A stretch of 64,000 bases of DNA. Origin: Xanthostigma xanthostigma (Eukaryota > Arthropoda > Insecta > Raphidioptera > Raphidiidae). Every line of letters starts with the position of its first letter. Within the stretch, counting starts at the first letter, position 1. Location of the stretch: positions 2,954,001 to 3,018,000 of the forward strand of contig OY754466.1 in assembly GCA_963575645.1 (NCBI GenBank), in the 5' to 3' direction. A program made the position numbers and the translations under genes. The notes beneath the pieces are model-generated. The model had not been told where the DNA came from. It ran no database searches and saw nothing but the letters and a program-made list of their open reading frames with translations. Of this stretch, positions 35,784-48,040 are shown piece by piece.

Positions 35784-36381
35784 TCTATACTAATATATAA
35801 AGCTGAAGAGTTTGTTTGTTTGAACGCGCTAATCTCAGGAACTACTGGTTCAAATTGAATAAATTTTTTTTGTTGGATAGCCCATTTACCGAGGAAGACT
35901 ATAAGCTATATAATATTACGCTACGACCATTAGGAGCGGAGCTTTAATGAAAAATGTTGCAAAAAGTATCTCAAAAATAAGCTTCTATTCATGTGAAATG
36001 CAGTAACTAGATATACTCATATTAGTGATGAAAGAAGACTACCTCAGGTAGATCAATCGGTAGCGCATGCGACTGTCAATATCAGGGTCGTGGGTTCGAG
36101 CCCCACGTTGGGTGAATATTTTTTTATTTTTTACATTGCTTTCTTCTAAGGCTTACATTTAAATTTATTTTAATTTTATTTAATTCATTTAAAAAAAATT
36201 ATTAGTTAAAAATGTTTAAATACTGCTCTTTATCGTCAAAAACTTTTGAACGGTAACTCCGATCATCATGAAATTTGAACACAACATTCATCTTGGTAAA
36301 CTAAGATGAATGTGTGTACTCATGTCCCTTCCTTCCCCATTCATTCTTTTGCACCCGGGTGAAACCGGGCGGAACCGCTAG
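35784..36381 (+). mobile_element. Helitron family R, copy 1, with tRNA-like insert
   Basis: It starts TCTATACTAATATATAAAGC after A and ends CTAG before T, with hairpin CCCGGGTGAAACCGGG just upstream of the end. TC start, CTRR end, terminal hairpin and A/T target with no duplication are the Helitron signature. It is non-autonomous and about 598 bp. Family landmarks include AACGCGCTAATCTCAGGAAC and AACTCCGATCATCATGAAAT. Confidence 0.9.
36041..36113 (+). repeat. tRNA-like segment inside Helitron R copy 1
   Basis: ATCAATCGGTAGCGC resembles a tRNA D arm (A box), GACTGTCAATA an anticodon loop, and GGGTTCGAGCCCC is a good T arm (B box). The pieces are ordered and spaced as in a tRNA gene, but the anticodon stem does not pair well. 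It resembles tRNA-Asn/Asp heads of SINEs, and is taken as a captured tRNA-derived sequence, not a working tRNA. Confidence 0.7.
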
Positions 36382-37119
36382 TATTTAATAACCCTCTATA
36401 TGCTAGCAAAGATCGGGAGAAAGACTTAAACACTACGGTGCTGACATATATAAACGTCTGTCTCAGTTATTATATTCCGAGTCTCATGCGCATGTCCGTG
36501 AATGGATGCGCTATTCCAGTTACTAATTGCCCCACTACAGACGCGACACTTGCGCACAACGGGTCAAGTAAAAAGAAAGAGATAGAAAAAACAGTCATTT
36601 GCTGTCTCACTTCATGGGCCACGCTACAAAAGTTATTAAATATATGAGTATAGCAAGTTTCACAAAATCGGTCCAGCTGTTCTCGGCTGATCCTGGTACA
36701 GATATGTTTTCCTGCTTAAAATTGTCAAAAAATACAGTTTTTTTAAACTGTTAGAACGAATTAAACGCTTCATCGCCTAAACGTCAATTGTCGAACCTAT
36801 AATTATTAACAATTAAAAATGCGTCTTTGCAGCGGAAATGAATAATTGCTTTTTACTTAAAACTGATATTTTTTTATGTATTAAATATGAATGTAATAAT
36901 TAAATAATTACGCAAGCAACAAATAAATTATAACCGGTGTTTAGCAGACGTCGCTCATTACGATAATGATTTCCTTGTTAAATAAATCATTGTAGGCAAT
37001 AAACTTGAACCAAAAAAAAAAATAAGTAATATGAAGTATTTATAATTTGACTTCAGTAATACGGTGCGGCGCTTAATAATAAATAATAAATCTTCGAAAC
37101 GAAGAAAAAATATTATATT

Positions 37120-37606
37120 ATTCAACACGCGTGAGTAATATATAATTTCGGGGCCCTGCTAAATTCGGGAGAAATAATAAATTACTTCATGTTGACGCGT
37201 ACAGTACTAATAATGAGCCGTACTGTACAATAATAAATTTTCTAGACCAATAGGAATGCAGTAGCGAGCGGAAGCGTACAATAATGAATAATAACTGGAC
37301 CAATAGGAACGCGGTAGCGATTTGTATATATGAAAACAGCATCGCAATTCAGCGAAAGTCAGGGCCATCTTGTGTGCATCGCGGGCGGTGGGTACGTCAA
37401 TCAATGAAGTGATTTATTATTTTTCCCTCTTTTATTAGGGCCCCGATTAAATATTACTCGTGCTAGTTGAATAAAATATTATGTGCGACCATTGATCGAA
37501 GGAGAATATTCCATCCGCGTGTTACCGCACTCGCTAAGCTCGTGCGGCGAATTTCACGCTCATGGACTCTTCTCCTTCTCTCACTAGTCGCACAATATAC
37601 TATTAC
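37120..37606 (+). repeat. Dispersed repeat G, copy 2
   Basis: It matches 14565-15066, lacking part of the internal duplication. It abuts the ACACCACAAGGG end at 37605. Confidence 0.8.
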
Positions 37607-39919
37607 ACCACAAGGGCCGAAAGAGCGATATTCTTGTCCTGCGCGCCATGATGCCTGAGGCGAAGCAATCCTTTCTGCAACTGAGCATAATTCTCACCAA
37701 TGTTACGCCGGGGGTTAATAACATAAAAAATACACACCAACAATCTTGTTTGCCACTTCAACATTTACGAATGAGACATTACAAGTCCATAAAAGATTTT
37801 TTTAGTAGCATGCTTGAGTATTGTGTACTTATAGCGAAGATGAAACATTTTCAAGTGGTTATGTAAATAAGGAACTCGTCCTCTTAAAAAAACTTCTAAT
37901 ATCTGTCAAGTTGGAATATATAAGACAGCGTTATTTATTTTTTATACAATTGTCAGCATTGCGTTAGCGTTGTACTAAAACTGTACTATATTGAAACGAT
38001 TTTTCTCTCGAATCTCGTCTAATGTTTCGATCACGAACCGATTACAATAACTGTTAAAATTATCCCTTTCTCTCTTTTGCTTATGAGTGCCCGAATTTGA
38101 AGATTGCCATCGTTTTTTCATCGACTTAAATATGAAAATTGGTCTCCACGAAAAGCGCTTTTATTTTCACGCGATAACCTATGTCCATCCTGAAGGTCCA
38201 TTCTAAATATTAGTGAAAACATTTTTGTAATCGGATAAAGAGTTTCGGAGATTCCCTCCTACATCCAAACAAACAAACTTTACCTCCTTATAATGTTAAG
38301 TATAGATAATGCTGACAATAAGTTCAGAAGAAAGCATCAACTGTTAGAAATTATTATTATTGTTTATATTTTATTGAGTAAATATAAATTGCACGATTAC
38401 AAAATCGTGAAGTGACAATTTAAATGCAACAAAAGATGGAAATTGCAGAGATCTCTGATTTTATGAATCCGTTAAATAGTCACATTTACATAAATGCAGT
38501 CAAACGGAAACACTGAATATTCCACTTAAGACTTTACAAATATATATCTATAGAGAACTTGTCTGATAAATCGGCAAATCAAGCAAAAAAGAATTAATTT
38601 TTAGTCGTTACAGTAATTCTAAAAGTCCGCTATTAACTTCTTTAGTTTCGGAATTGATATCTGTTCCAAATTTCGGAATATGGTAAGCTCTACTGCTAAG
38701 ATATGGTTGGGCAGTTTTAAATTACTGTGAATTCGAACAAAACCTGCGCGACGCATTCGTAAAGACATGCTTGTGGGATCAATCGAGCTTTTGACGCATT
38801 TATTAGTCTCGTAGTTATTAGCGATTGAAACCTGACGGTATTTTGTAACACAAGGAAATTCGATCGGCTATCACTGTACTTAAAGAGCAAATAGACGGAT
38901 AACGTCAAAAAAAAAACTTACACCCCGTCGGTAAGGTAGTTGGTTATGAATACTCCTTAAAAAGTTACATTATTCTCATTTTCCTCATCACGTTTTTAAC
39001 AGACTTACAATAAATATAGAATTCATTACGATATGAATGTTTGCAAATATGCATAATGATGTTTGCTATATTATGAACATTTATTTTTCACGTTTCACAT
39101 AAAATTTAGAATAAATAAAAGGAAATATTTTAGTTTTACTTTTAAGTATCAGATTGTTTATGGCGGTGTAAAAACACCATTCTTCTCTTCATTTTGTGTT
39201 ATAAATGAGGTGTTAGGTAATAAACAAGACACAGTTCACGATTTATCTTCGCTGTCATTAAAAAACATAATTCATCGCGATTCTATTTCTTTATTGGCAT
39301 AAAATCAATAACAATCATACGTTAAGGTTAAAGATGTTTGCCTCCCTTTTTAGAAAAAACCTCACAATTTCTCCACATAAATTATCATCGACAACTAAAA
39401 AATTTATTATTGCTTTTGTTTTTGTAAATTAATTAAAATACAGCAACGCTGAACAACGTCTGCCATCTGACGGCTTTAATTTTGAAACAACGTCAACACT
39501 TCGATCTGTCATCTGACCTTCATATTGTAATACAACAGACACAATACTGCATACTGCCATCTGACGGCTGTAATTTTAAAACAGCGAGCAACGCTGAACA
39601 ACGTCACAGCAATGCTGCATGATGCCATCTGACGGCTTAGCTCAACGCTTTTGCTACTTGCGCCTCTATATGACAATTTTAGTAAAATATTTCTTCGATC
39701 TGTCATCTGAGCTTCATATTGTAATACAACAAAAAGAAGAACGTTATAAGCAGTGTGCAAAATTAGAAACGAATTGAATACCTGCAATCATATTTAAAAA
39801 ATAATTTTGTAAAGTGATAATTATTATACTTATTTAGTGCGAATAATTCGCACAGGTCACACTAGTAATTCATGATGCCCGAGGCGAGCGGAATATCAAA
39901 CTTTCGGCCCTTGTGGTGT
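37605..39919. mobile_element. 2.3-kb segment bounded by ACACCACAAGGG inverted ends
   Basis: ACACCACAAGGGCCGAAAG at the left has its exact complement at the right. ATGATGCC(T/C)GAGGCGA occurs just inside both ends. A Helitron-like E copy (39347-39865) is inserted near the right end. Whether the two ends belong to one element is inferred. No transposase was recognised between them. Confidence 0.5.
39347..39865 (+). mobile_element. Helitron-like element E, copy 2 (unoccupied by hAT)
   Basis: It ends with hairpin GTGCGAATAATTCGCAC and CTAG before T. ATTGTAAT occurs once where copy 1 has the hAT insertion. An extra duplicated block (CTGCCATCTGACGGCT, CATCTGACCTTCATATTGTA) makes it slightly longer than copy 1. 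Confidence 0.75.
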
Positions 39920-40554
39920 AATATACTATTGATAACCGATATCAATACCGATTTTTTGATACGAAAGATCGAGTATGTTTTGAACTATGCTATACTTGAT
40001 ACAAATCGTGAGAATATTTTAAAAGAAACACTCCAGCTGACTGCGAAAACAGCTTCAACTGTACGTGATACGAAGACAAAAAACGTGAAAACATGCGCTC
40101 AACCAGGTAAACGAAGTAAGCAATGCTTTAACATGCGATAACAAATGTTTCATTATAGTTATTTTATGTAAAGTTCATAGTTTTGCATTCTCGAACATTT
40201 TATGACAGATCAAAGATGTAAACCGCTTCTTGTTTATTAAATAGTGACATAAATAAAAATTAAAATGTAGTATAAACAAAAAGGTCAATATATGCAAATG
40301 ATATCATGAAGGCATTATCATACGTATATAGAATACGCTTTTATCTATGTCATAAAGTCATATTATTACGGGGATTTTTAAAGCATGTTCGGTTCAAACG
40401 AGGTGAGCTCTACAGAATTTGCTTTAGCCCTCGTTATTCTAATTATTATATATCAGGAGTTCGTGATACGATCCAGACTATTGAAGAGGTAGATCCAGAA
40501 TAAAAGGGAGCACAAAAATTCTTATATAGGATGACGTGTATTAACGGGCTATTA

Positions 40555-41330
40555 TAGGCCCCACTCACGATCAAACTTCATGCCACAGTTCAGTGTTCAG
40601 TGAAGTTGGACCGATTAATCGAAAGACTGACTGGCACCACACACAGTTCATGCAAACAGCTCATTTTTTAAAATTGTTTGTATTCAGTTTGGTTCAGTTG
40701 TTGGCATACACTCGTCGAGTATAGATATATAAAATATATATTATATACATACTATAATATTATACTATAGATAATTAATAAGAACTAAATGAGTTATTTA
40801 AATGGTGAGGATTGGCTGTTCATAGTTATGGCTTTGTATTTAAAACAGCGAAATAATAAAAAAAAGAAGAATATGGGTGAAAAATTGGTTAGAAATGCGT
40901 GATTCAAGAAGTCATGTTTATTTGATTAATGAATTATATCTTGAGCCGCTTGATTGGAATAATTATTTACGAATGGATGAATTAACAAGTATTTACTGGA
41001 ATTAGTTACCCCATTTATTGAGAAACAGGACACAGATATGCGAAAATCTATTTCTGCACAAGAAAGACTTGCAGCAACATTGAGATTTTTGGCTTCTGGT
41101 TGTACAAAACACAGAACTCCAAAAACTGAACTGAAAAAAACCCAACACACAGCAGTTTACTTGAACACTGAACACTGAAGTCGTTCAAAAATCAAGATGC
41201 ATTTGATGAGTTCATGCTTGACTTCAGTGTTGGTTTCAGTGTTTATTTGTCCCACACATTATCATGCTTCACTGAACTATAAGTTTGAACACTGAACTGT
41301 GGCATGAAGTTTGATCGTGAGTGGGGCCTA
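40555..41330 (+). mobile_element. PIF/Harbinger element, internally deleted
   Basis: TAGGCCCCACTCACGATCAA and the complementary right end form inverted repeats of more than 40 bases. TTA flanks the element on both sides (40552-40554, 41331-41333), the PIF/Harbinger target duplication. It is 776 bp. Confidence 0.93.
40874..41178 (+). pseudogene. PIF/Harbinger transposase N-terminal fragment
   Basis: The first frame reads WVKNWLEMRDSRSHVYLINE then LYLEPLDWNNYLRMDE and stops at 41003-41005. A one-frame shift then gives VTPFIEKQDTDMRKSISAQE followed by RLAATLRFLASG, which is the conserved N-terminal segment of Harbinger nucleases (FLRM..., IEKQDT.MR..I...ERLA.TLRFLA.G). The DDE catalytic part is deleted. 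The frame then runs on through the right inverted repeat to a stop at 41176-41178. Confidence 0.85.
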
Positions 41331-42354
41331 TTAGCCACAACCCCTAATTAATTCAAACATTTTACCGAGAGATTCGTGTAGTGATGAGTACTGGAATCGC
41401 ATTCGGAAGGTGCTGGGTTCCTACTCTGGCGGGAATAAATGTGGCATACTACTTTTTTCTATACTGCCTTTCGGCTTCCGGAGGGAGACGAACCTCCACG
41501 GTACGCAAGACAAAGCGTTCGGCACAAAAATCGGTATCTTTCGAAGTTTGAAAATGGGTCGTCGTCCGTCGATTGTGAATATTCGGAGAAAAAGTCGTGA
41601 TTTTTTGTGGAAAAGTCGGTAATCCTCGTCCGATTCATCAATAACCTCTGCATCATTTGAGTAAGCGGCATCAAAATGTAACGAAAATGCGGTTTAAAGA
41701 GGCTTTATTTGTACGGCGGACTCGCCGCTCAAAGCATGCCATTTGGCAATGCGCGGATCATCCTGTACATAGAGTACCAGCATAGCATACGTGTTGTGAC
41801 TTTGTAAAGAGTGATTATTGTTTTTAATTGTTGATTATAATTTGCATTAAAAGGCTTGTTTGTTTTATTAGTTTTTCTTTGTCAGAATTGATTTTTATTT
41901 ATTTAAATAAATATTTTCAAACGGTACTTTATGTAAAAATATTACATGCATTTTTATTCAAATTTAAAATGGTATCTAAACATCTATGACAGCCTGTACG
42001 AGATTTCCGATGCAAAGGTTCAGAGGTTCAGAGCTTCGTGAAGATTGAAGACCGCTGTTCTAGAATGTAGATGAACTAAATAATTTAAAGTGAGTTACTA
42101 CCCGCGAGTTAAATAACGAGGAAGTGCGCTCCTGCAAATGAGACACACGCTTGTCTGCAATCTTTATGTGGCATCGCGCGAGATCAAGTCTGTGAAGTGA
42201 GCCGCTATCAAGCTAAGCTCACTATTAATAAAGTGAGATTCACACTCGAGTCGCACAACTTATAAATAGGTCAATCATTTTGATCTTTATCCTTGATTCC
42301 TTTTCACTGATTCGTCTTCTTGTTTCAATTTTTTTCACCAAAGTTAACTTGATT

Positions 42355-42488
42355 AACATTGATTTAGAAAATTATGATGGAGCCTCCATCATGCTTTTCT
42401 AAATCAATGTTTACCTGTCAAAACCCCCCCGAGGACAGTTCGGCGTATTTCTCATCAGAGGTCTCACCATTCCTTTGGGTTCCGAATG
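42355..42488. repeat. Foldback MITE F, half copy
   Basis: Only the right half of the family is present (CATGCTTTTCTAAATCAATG to CACCATTCCTTTGGGTTCCG). The DNA following it to 42627 ends with GACCCCTGG, resembling a hAT terminus. Confidence 0.75.
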
Positions 42489-42775
42489 GTTAAATAATAA
42501 ATAAAAAATTGTCGTGGCTGTTTTTCACAACAAAAGTCAATAAAATCTATAATAAAAAAAAAATTGATATTCTTAGATTCTTCTGGGCCCGGATCCGGAC
42601 CGCGATCCGCCATTTGGTGACCCCTGGTCTATAACCTACAACGGCTACAACCTCCTTCTTCTATTTACGCAATAGGAATAGACTGTTAAAATTATAATCC
42701 GCCCTTTTGGCTTTTACGTAGCAGGATAAAAACGTAAGTACGTTAATAAATCATGGAATTTTTGAATCCTACTTT

Positions 42776-43175
42776 ATAATAATAATAATAATAAATTCCT
42801 TTAACTCCTAAGTTGAGCATAGGGCCTCTACGAAATTTTTAAATCTAGTCCTATCTTTTGCCATAATATGTTTGACTTGAAGCCAGGTAGTTCCTTGTTC
42901 CATAATTTCTTCACGAACAGTTCTTCTCCAGGATATTTTTGGTCTGCCTCTTTTCGGTATCCCTGTGGGTTCCAATCCTAGGCTCTCTTTGCTATGTCGT
43001 CATCTGTCTTTCGTAGCGTGTGTCCTATCCAATTCCATTTCCTACGTTTTATAGTTACACAGATTTGTTCAAGACATGCACGTTTCCAAAGTTCGTTGTT
43101 CGAGACGTGTTCGTACCATTTCACCTTGAGGATTGTTCTGAGACATTTGTTTATGAAGATTTGCAGTTTAGTTTA
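42776..43175 (-). pseudogene. LINE 3' end: ORF2 C-terminal fragment with trinucleotide tail
   Basis: On the minus strand it reads KLQIFINKCLRTILKVKWYE, then RKWNWIGHTLRKTDDDIAKR and, after a stop, DWNPQGYRKEADQK. This is the C-terminal region of insect and other metazoan non-LTR retrotransposon polymerases (typically RRWKWIGHTLR...WNPQGKRKRGRP). The element ends in an (AAT)n run at 42776-42794. A stop replaces the residue before DWNPQG and the later frame degrades. The clade (RTE-like is my guess) is not proven. Confidence 0.82.
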
Positions 43176-43465
43176 GAATCCTACTTTAGGATCTAAATAA
43201 TATATGCATATAGCATACATGTAACATTGTAACAGTTGTTATTTATTATATCTCCTGATTCCTTGCGCACATTTTAATTCGACTGTAGTTTCATGCTTAG
43301 TCTAGTGGAAGAAATTCCAACTCATCCAAGTGTCTGCTTGACAATTTCCATACCGCTTCGTGCACTGCACAATATGGAGGTACTTACGTACAGATCCATA
43401 ACTAATATAATAAATTAAATGATAACCAGGGTTGCCGCCGAGACAAGATCAACAATTTTTATCGT

Positions 43466-44378
43466 TTAAGGAGGTTGAGGCGTTAAACGAAGATAACGAA
43501 AAAAAAATGGTTGTCTGTAAAGTCGGTTTACGGACGATAGTTTTACGTGATAACGTCATAAAGAAACATTGAAATGCGTACAAGCCGACGCTTGGGCCGA
43601 TCGTGCCTCTCTATCGCTTATAGAGCGCTCTCGCTTGCACGCTCAGGCTCAGGCGGAACGTGACACTTTTTCGTGCGTGCAGCCGGTGTTTCATCAATTT
43701 ATAAGACGTTATCACGTCAAAATCTTAAATAAAGTTTTTTTAATAGTTTTTTTATGACAAAATTTCCTGTAAAAATCCAAAACCATTAGGAGATTTATAA
43801 AGTTAAAAATAAAAAAAAAAACTTTTACATGTGGTCTTATGGAAAATATGTCAACCTAACATGCAAACGGTACATTTTAATTTTTTGCAAATAACCAAAT
43901 AATGTCAGCAGTTCCGAAAACTAACTGGGGAAAGCTTCGATGTTCCAATTTAATTATGAGACTTTTAATCAATAAAAAAAATATTAAACCTTAGCACTTT
44001 TCGATTATGGACTTTTATTCTTGACAAATTTCACAACTTTAACTGAATTTTCAATTTTTTAATTATTTAATTTTAATTTTCATTACTTCCAATTTTTTTT
44101 TTAATTATTTACTGCAAAAAATATGTAAAATACAGATATTTACATAAATTTATTTTTCCTAACCTAACATCGTACAAAAAATTCAAAAATTAGTTCATTA
44201 AGTAAAATACTGAAATAATTAATTAATTAATAATAAAAACAAATAATTTATTTATGCCTTTATGACAATAATTTATTGGTATCATTTACTTATCTTTTGT
44301 AAAAATTTATTATGAAAAAGTTCCGATTTAGAATTCGATATACTTTTGATTGGGACTGTAACGCATCAACCTCCTTAA
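43466..44378. mobile_element. TTAA-ended TIR element K, copy 1, with MITE A inserted
   Basis: The ends are TTAAGGAGGTTGAGGCGTTA and TAACGCATCAACCTCCTTAA. MITE A (43508-43720) sits in the left end. Without it the element is about 700 bp, matching copy 2. TTAA at each end resembles a piggyBac target, but the TIR sequence GGAGG is unusual for that group. Confidence 0.8.
43508..43720 (+). repeat. MITE A, copy nested in element K
   Basis: It starts TGGTTGTCTGTAAAGTCGG and ends GACGTTATCACGTC. It interrupts the AACGAAGATAACGAAAAA / AATAAAG arm, which is continuous in copy 2 of K at 45600-45640. MITE A therefore moved after K. Confidence 0.85.
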
Positions 44379-44496
44379 ACCCTCCCTACACGCCAATTTA
44401 CATTCCCCCTACCACCAGAAATGGCTTAGAGGTGAGTGAATACCCACGATGGATGTAAACGTTGTAATTGAAAAACGATTAAATAAAATCTTAAAC

Positions 44497-44720
44497 CCCC
44501 CTGACTAAAATGAGTTAAGTAACCAAAGAAAATCCGTCGGGGGGTTGCCATTCGCTGCCATTAATTAAGAATATCAATTAAAGACTTCAATTATTTACGT
44601 ACCCGCAACCCGATTTCAATCAGTCACATACAAATTAAATATTTTAGTTCATTTTAGGGCAGGGAATGGCAACCCCCGACGAATTATCTTTGGTTCCTTA
44701 TCTCCTTTTAGTCGGGAGAT
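44497..44720. repeat. TIR MITE between the two K elements
   Basis: CCCCCCTGACTAAAATGAGT and the complementary ...CCTTTTAGTCGGGAG form its ends. CCGTCGGGGGGTTGCCATTC pairs with GAATGGCAACCCCCGACG inside. Confidence 0.82.
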
Positions 44721-44941
44721 TTTATAATTTTTCTCTTTTAGATAAATACTATTGAAATTGACAGTACCCACATTGATTGATCTTTGTTTGTTACAAGTAT
44801 ACCTACATAATTTCTTTAAAAAAAGAGATTGTATATTATAATGTTAAACGCGCTGACATTTTAATTCAGCTATTAACGATTTACGAGACAATAAATCTTG
44901 ATACATTTTACTTCACTTGCAGCGATCATAATTCACAAAAC

Positions 44942-45662
44942 TTAAGGAGGTTGATGCGTTACAGTCCCAATCAAAACTAAGTCGAATTCTAAATGGGAAC
45001 TTTTCCATAATAAATTTTTTCAAAAGGTTATAAGTCGATGATACCAATAAATTATTGTCATAAAGGCATAAATAAATAATTTTTTTTAATATTTATTAAT
45101 TATTTCAGTATTTTACTTAATGGACTAGTTTTTGAATTTTTTGTACAAAGTTAGGTTAAAAAAAATTAATTTATGTAAATATCTGTATTTTACATATTTT
45201 TTGCAGTAAATAATCAAAAAAAGAAATTAGAAGTAATTAAAATTAAAATTTAATCATTAAAAAGTTGAAAATTCACTTAAAATTGTTAAAATTGTCAAGA
45301 ATAAAAGTCCATAATCGAAAAATGCTAAGGTTTAATAATTTTTTTTTTATTGATTAAAAGTCTTCTAATTAAATTGAAAAAAATATTAAAATATGCGTAA
45401 GACATCGATGCTTTACATAGTTAGTTTTCGGAACTGCTGACATTATTTGGTTATTTGCAAAAAATTAAAATGTACCGTTTGCATGCTAGGTTGACATATT
45501 TTCCATAAGACTACATGTAAAAGTTTTTTTAAATTTTTAACTTTATAAATCTCCTAATGATTTTGGATTTTTTAGAGAAAATTTTGTCATAAAAAAGTCT
45601 ATTATAAAAACTTTATTTCGGATTTTTTTCATTATCTTCGTAAAACGGCTCAACCTCCTTAA
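44942..45662. mobile_element. TTAA-ended TIR element K, copy 2 (inverted to copy 1)
   Basis: The ends TTAAGGAGGTTGATGCGTTA and CGGCTCAACCTCCTTAA enclose 721 bp that is the reverse complement of copy 1 over most of its length. It also contains the repeat Y block AAATTAGAAGTAAT...AAAGTTGAAAATTCA near 45220-45320. With copy 1 it makes a giant inverted pair with a 0.56-kb spacer. Confidence 0.82.
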
Positions 45663-45853
45663 ATAGTAGATAATGTAAGTAATGCTTGGTGGCTGATATT
45701 AGACTATAATGTGACAATTTAATGTTAAAAACCAGTCGAGTGCAAAACGAACTCCCGCACCGAGAGTTCCGTGCAAACTTGTAAGTATGTAAACTGTAAC
45801 TGTAAAAATCCATCACGGGAATTTTCCCGCTTTTCCGTTGGAAAACTGTTGTT

Positions 45854-46255
45854 CCTATACATCGACAAAGTGTATAATTGCAATGAGTTCAGCGACTATA
45901 TCTGATAACCTAGCGGTCGTACCGTGCTGTATGCGAGAGTTCTCATAATTGTATTTTAATAATACATGTTCGAGTATACTACTGTATAAACGCACCGTTA
46001 GTTTTTTCTTCGCGTATTAATACGTAGATTAATTGTTATTCCATCCCTATACATCGACAAAGATCGCGATCAGTTTGCCAACTAAGTGTACAACTGCAAT
46101 GAGTTCAGCGGCTCTATATGATAACCTAGCGGCCGTACCGTGCTGTATGCGAGAGTTCTCATAATTGTATTTTAATAATACATGTTCGAGTATACTACTG
46201 TATAAATGCACCGTTAGTTTTTTCTTCACGTATTAATATATACATTAAGTGTTAT
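45854..46255 (+). repeat. Tandem duplication, 192-bp unit
   Basis: Units starting CCTATACATCGACAAAG at 45854 and 46046 share GATAACCTAGCGG(T/C)CGTACC and GAGTATACTACTGTATAAA. The second unit carries a short insertion after the start. The unit is preceded by GGAATTTTCCCGC, not part of the duplication. Confidence 0.9.
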
Positions 46256-46880
46256 TTAATGTCTTTTATTATCTAAAAATGTACTCTCAAAGCCTAATTT
46301 CCGTACTTATTTTCACTTGAAAACATAATACGTGTCATTTGCTATACAGCATATGTTTATAAATCATTTGGGAGAGGAGTTGCGTTTCCACACCCTTTGT
46401 ATATAAGCGTACCCCAATATTAAAACCACGTATAAGAGTACTCAAGTACAGGTCCACGCCCTGCGCGCTGCTGTTAGATATCCTTTATTAAGAGTTGAGG
46501 TGTATGACTGGTTCCCCATTAATTTTCAAGATGGCATCAAAGAGATTGCAAGATCAAAAATATTTTTTCCACTGCAGTAGGCATTTGGAAGTCTGTGGCT
46601 CGCATTAGAAGAATAGGTCTAGCACAAATAATTGAAAAAGACTTGTTAAAAAGCGTCAGTCAGTACTGTTGTTTCTCCATTCGCTAGGATAATACGCAGA
46701 AGGTTGCTGGTTCGATTCCGGTCAACGCTAGTATTGTAATTGTTTACTTAGTAGGAGCAGATTTTATTACAGCGGAAGAATTGCTCGCAGAGGGTGGAAG
46801 GTAGGTGAAAAGAGGAGGAATTCCTTAAAAATTGTTTCGATAGGGAAGAAAGAAAAATTGCCAAATTTCACCTAATTAAT

Positions 46881-47048
46881 TTATTCCAAACACATAGAGA
46901 CTGTTAACTTTGCCTGACGTTTTTTGCTATGCCAATATTTGTTTAGTATTTTATTGAGTATCTTATACATGACTTGGAATGTGGTGGAATCATCTTCATT
47001 AAAGAATAGGATATTTTCGGTAAGTTTGGCGGCATCAAGTGCTTGTTG
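46881..47048 (-). pseudogene. pogo-type transposase C-terminal fragment
   Basis: Fifty-five open codons to TAA read QQALDAAKLTENILFFNEDD then STTFQVMYKILNKIL and end KKRQAKLTVSMCLE. Position, acidic content and the final RQAKLT word recall the C-terminal tail and PCNA-box region of pogo-type transposases. The two aromatic residues of the box are absent here, unlike the copy at 16708. The assignment rests on the terminus as much as on the protein. Confidence 0.5.
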
Positions 47049-47241
47049 AATGGTTCAGAATCGTCCTCTTTACGTCTGTAAACATTTGCTGATGCCTAAA
47101 TATGAACATATCAATCTTCGTAATAGAGAATGGCTGTTGCGCTATAAAGAGGGTATTAATGTATGGGTTTTAAGGCAAACCAACCAAATTGTAAAAACGT
47201 CTACGTTATAGGGAGTTTTTCGTTATAAAGAGGTTACACTG
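46881..47241 (-). mobile_element. pogo-type remnant 2 with terminal CAGTGTAACCTC
   Basis: Read on the minus strand it begins CAGTGTAACCTCTTTATAAC after TA. The far end was not located. It contains the coding remnant at 46881-47048. Confidence 0.65.
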
Positions 47242-47699
47242 TAGTTTAGTGTCAACCTCCTTTCAAAAGTATATTTTATAAATTATTATAAAGACAAATG
47301 GCGGACACATGTCGCCTCTAGTCTCATGTTAAAGAGTCTTTAAGTGCAGTCATCTAACACTGCGTTTTATTCCCAAATCTGTTTCAACGGCAACAATGTG
47401 TTGTTTTCAAATGTGTTTCACTGCGCATGGCATGAACGCACACTCGAAAGGCTATTTACGTTTTCGGATAAAAATAGACCAGCGTTCGTCGTATTCGTAG
47501 GAACTTATGGCACGTGGCTCTGTGTGCATAAGAATTGGACGCAAGTTTCCTGATTTATTTTAAAGTACGATTCACATTCGAAATATTCGCGCTGCAGTAG
47601 GCACGTTATCTCAAAAAAATTGTTGTCTAGATTCTAGAGCAAGTTAGTAGTCTCTCGGCAGATAAAAATTAAAAAATTCTAGAACCGTTCTGATCTTGG

Positions 47700-48030
47700 T
47701 TTAGTGATGAGCAAAATGCTTGCTTTTTCGTAAGACAAGACCTCACTTAAGATTAAGACCAAGACTGAATAAGCAAGACCAAGACCGATACCAAGACTGT
47801 CTCTATCCTATCAATATTAATTGTAAATAATTTATAATTTATTCCTATAAAATACCTTGATGTTGATAGTATTTTGAAAAATTATAAAAAAGACGAAAGT
47901 ACCAGGTTAAATGAGCAGGATCAAGACTGAATACGCAAAACCAAGATCGAGACTTAATAAGCAAGACCAAGACTAGAAATATTTGAGCAAGAACAAGATA
48001 AGATCGAATAAGCCGAGATTATCTCAGTCT
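47700..48030 (+). repeat. Irregular CAAGAC-rich minisatellite-like segment
   Basis: Words of the type AAGCAAGACCAAGAC recur about ten times with variation between 47750 and 47990, interrupted by an AT-rich stretch (47820-47900). Confidence 0.65.
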
Positions 48031-48040
48031 TGGTTTTGGT

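Noticed and set aside
41340-41700. GC-richer segment with a tRNA- or SINE-like wording (GGTGCTGGGTTCC)
   Set aside because: No consistent secondary structure, and the 70-codon frames on both strands have no domain.
46651-46735. tRNA-Met-like sequence with GGTTCGATTCC B box
   Set aside because: The A box and stems are too weak to list as an RNA gene or SINE. It is noted only as a possible tRNA-derived fragment.
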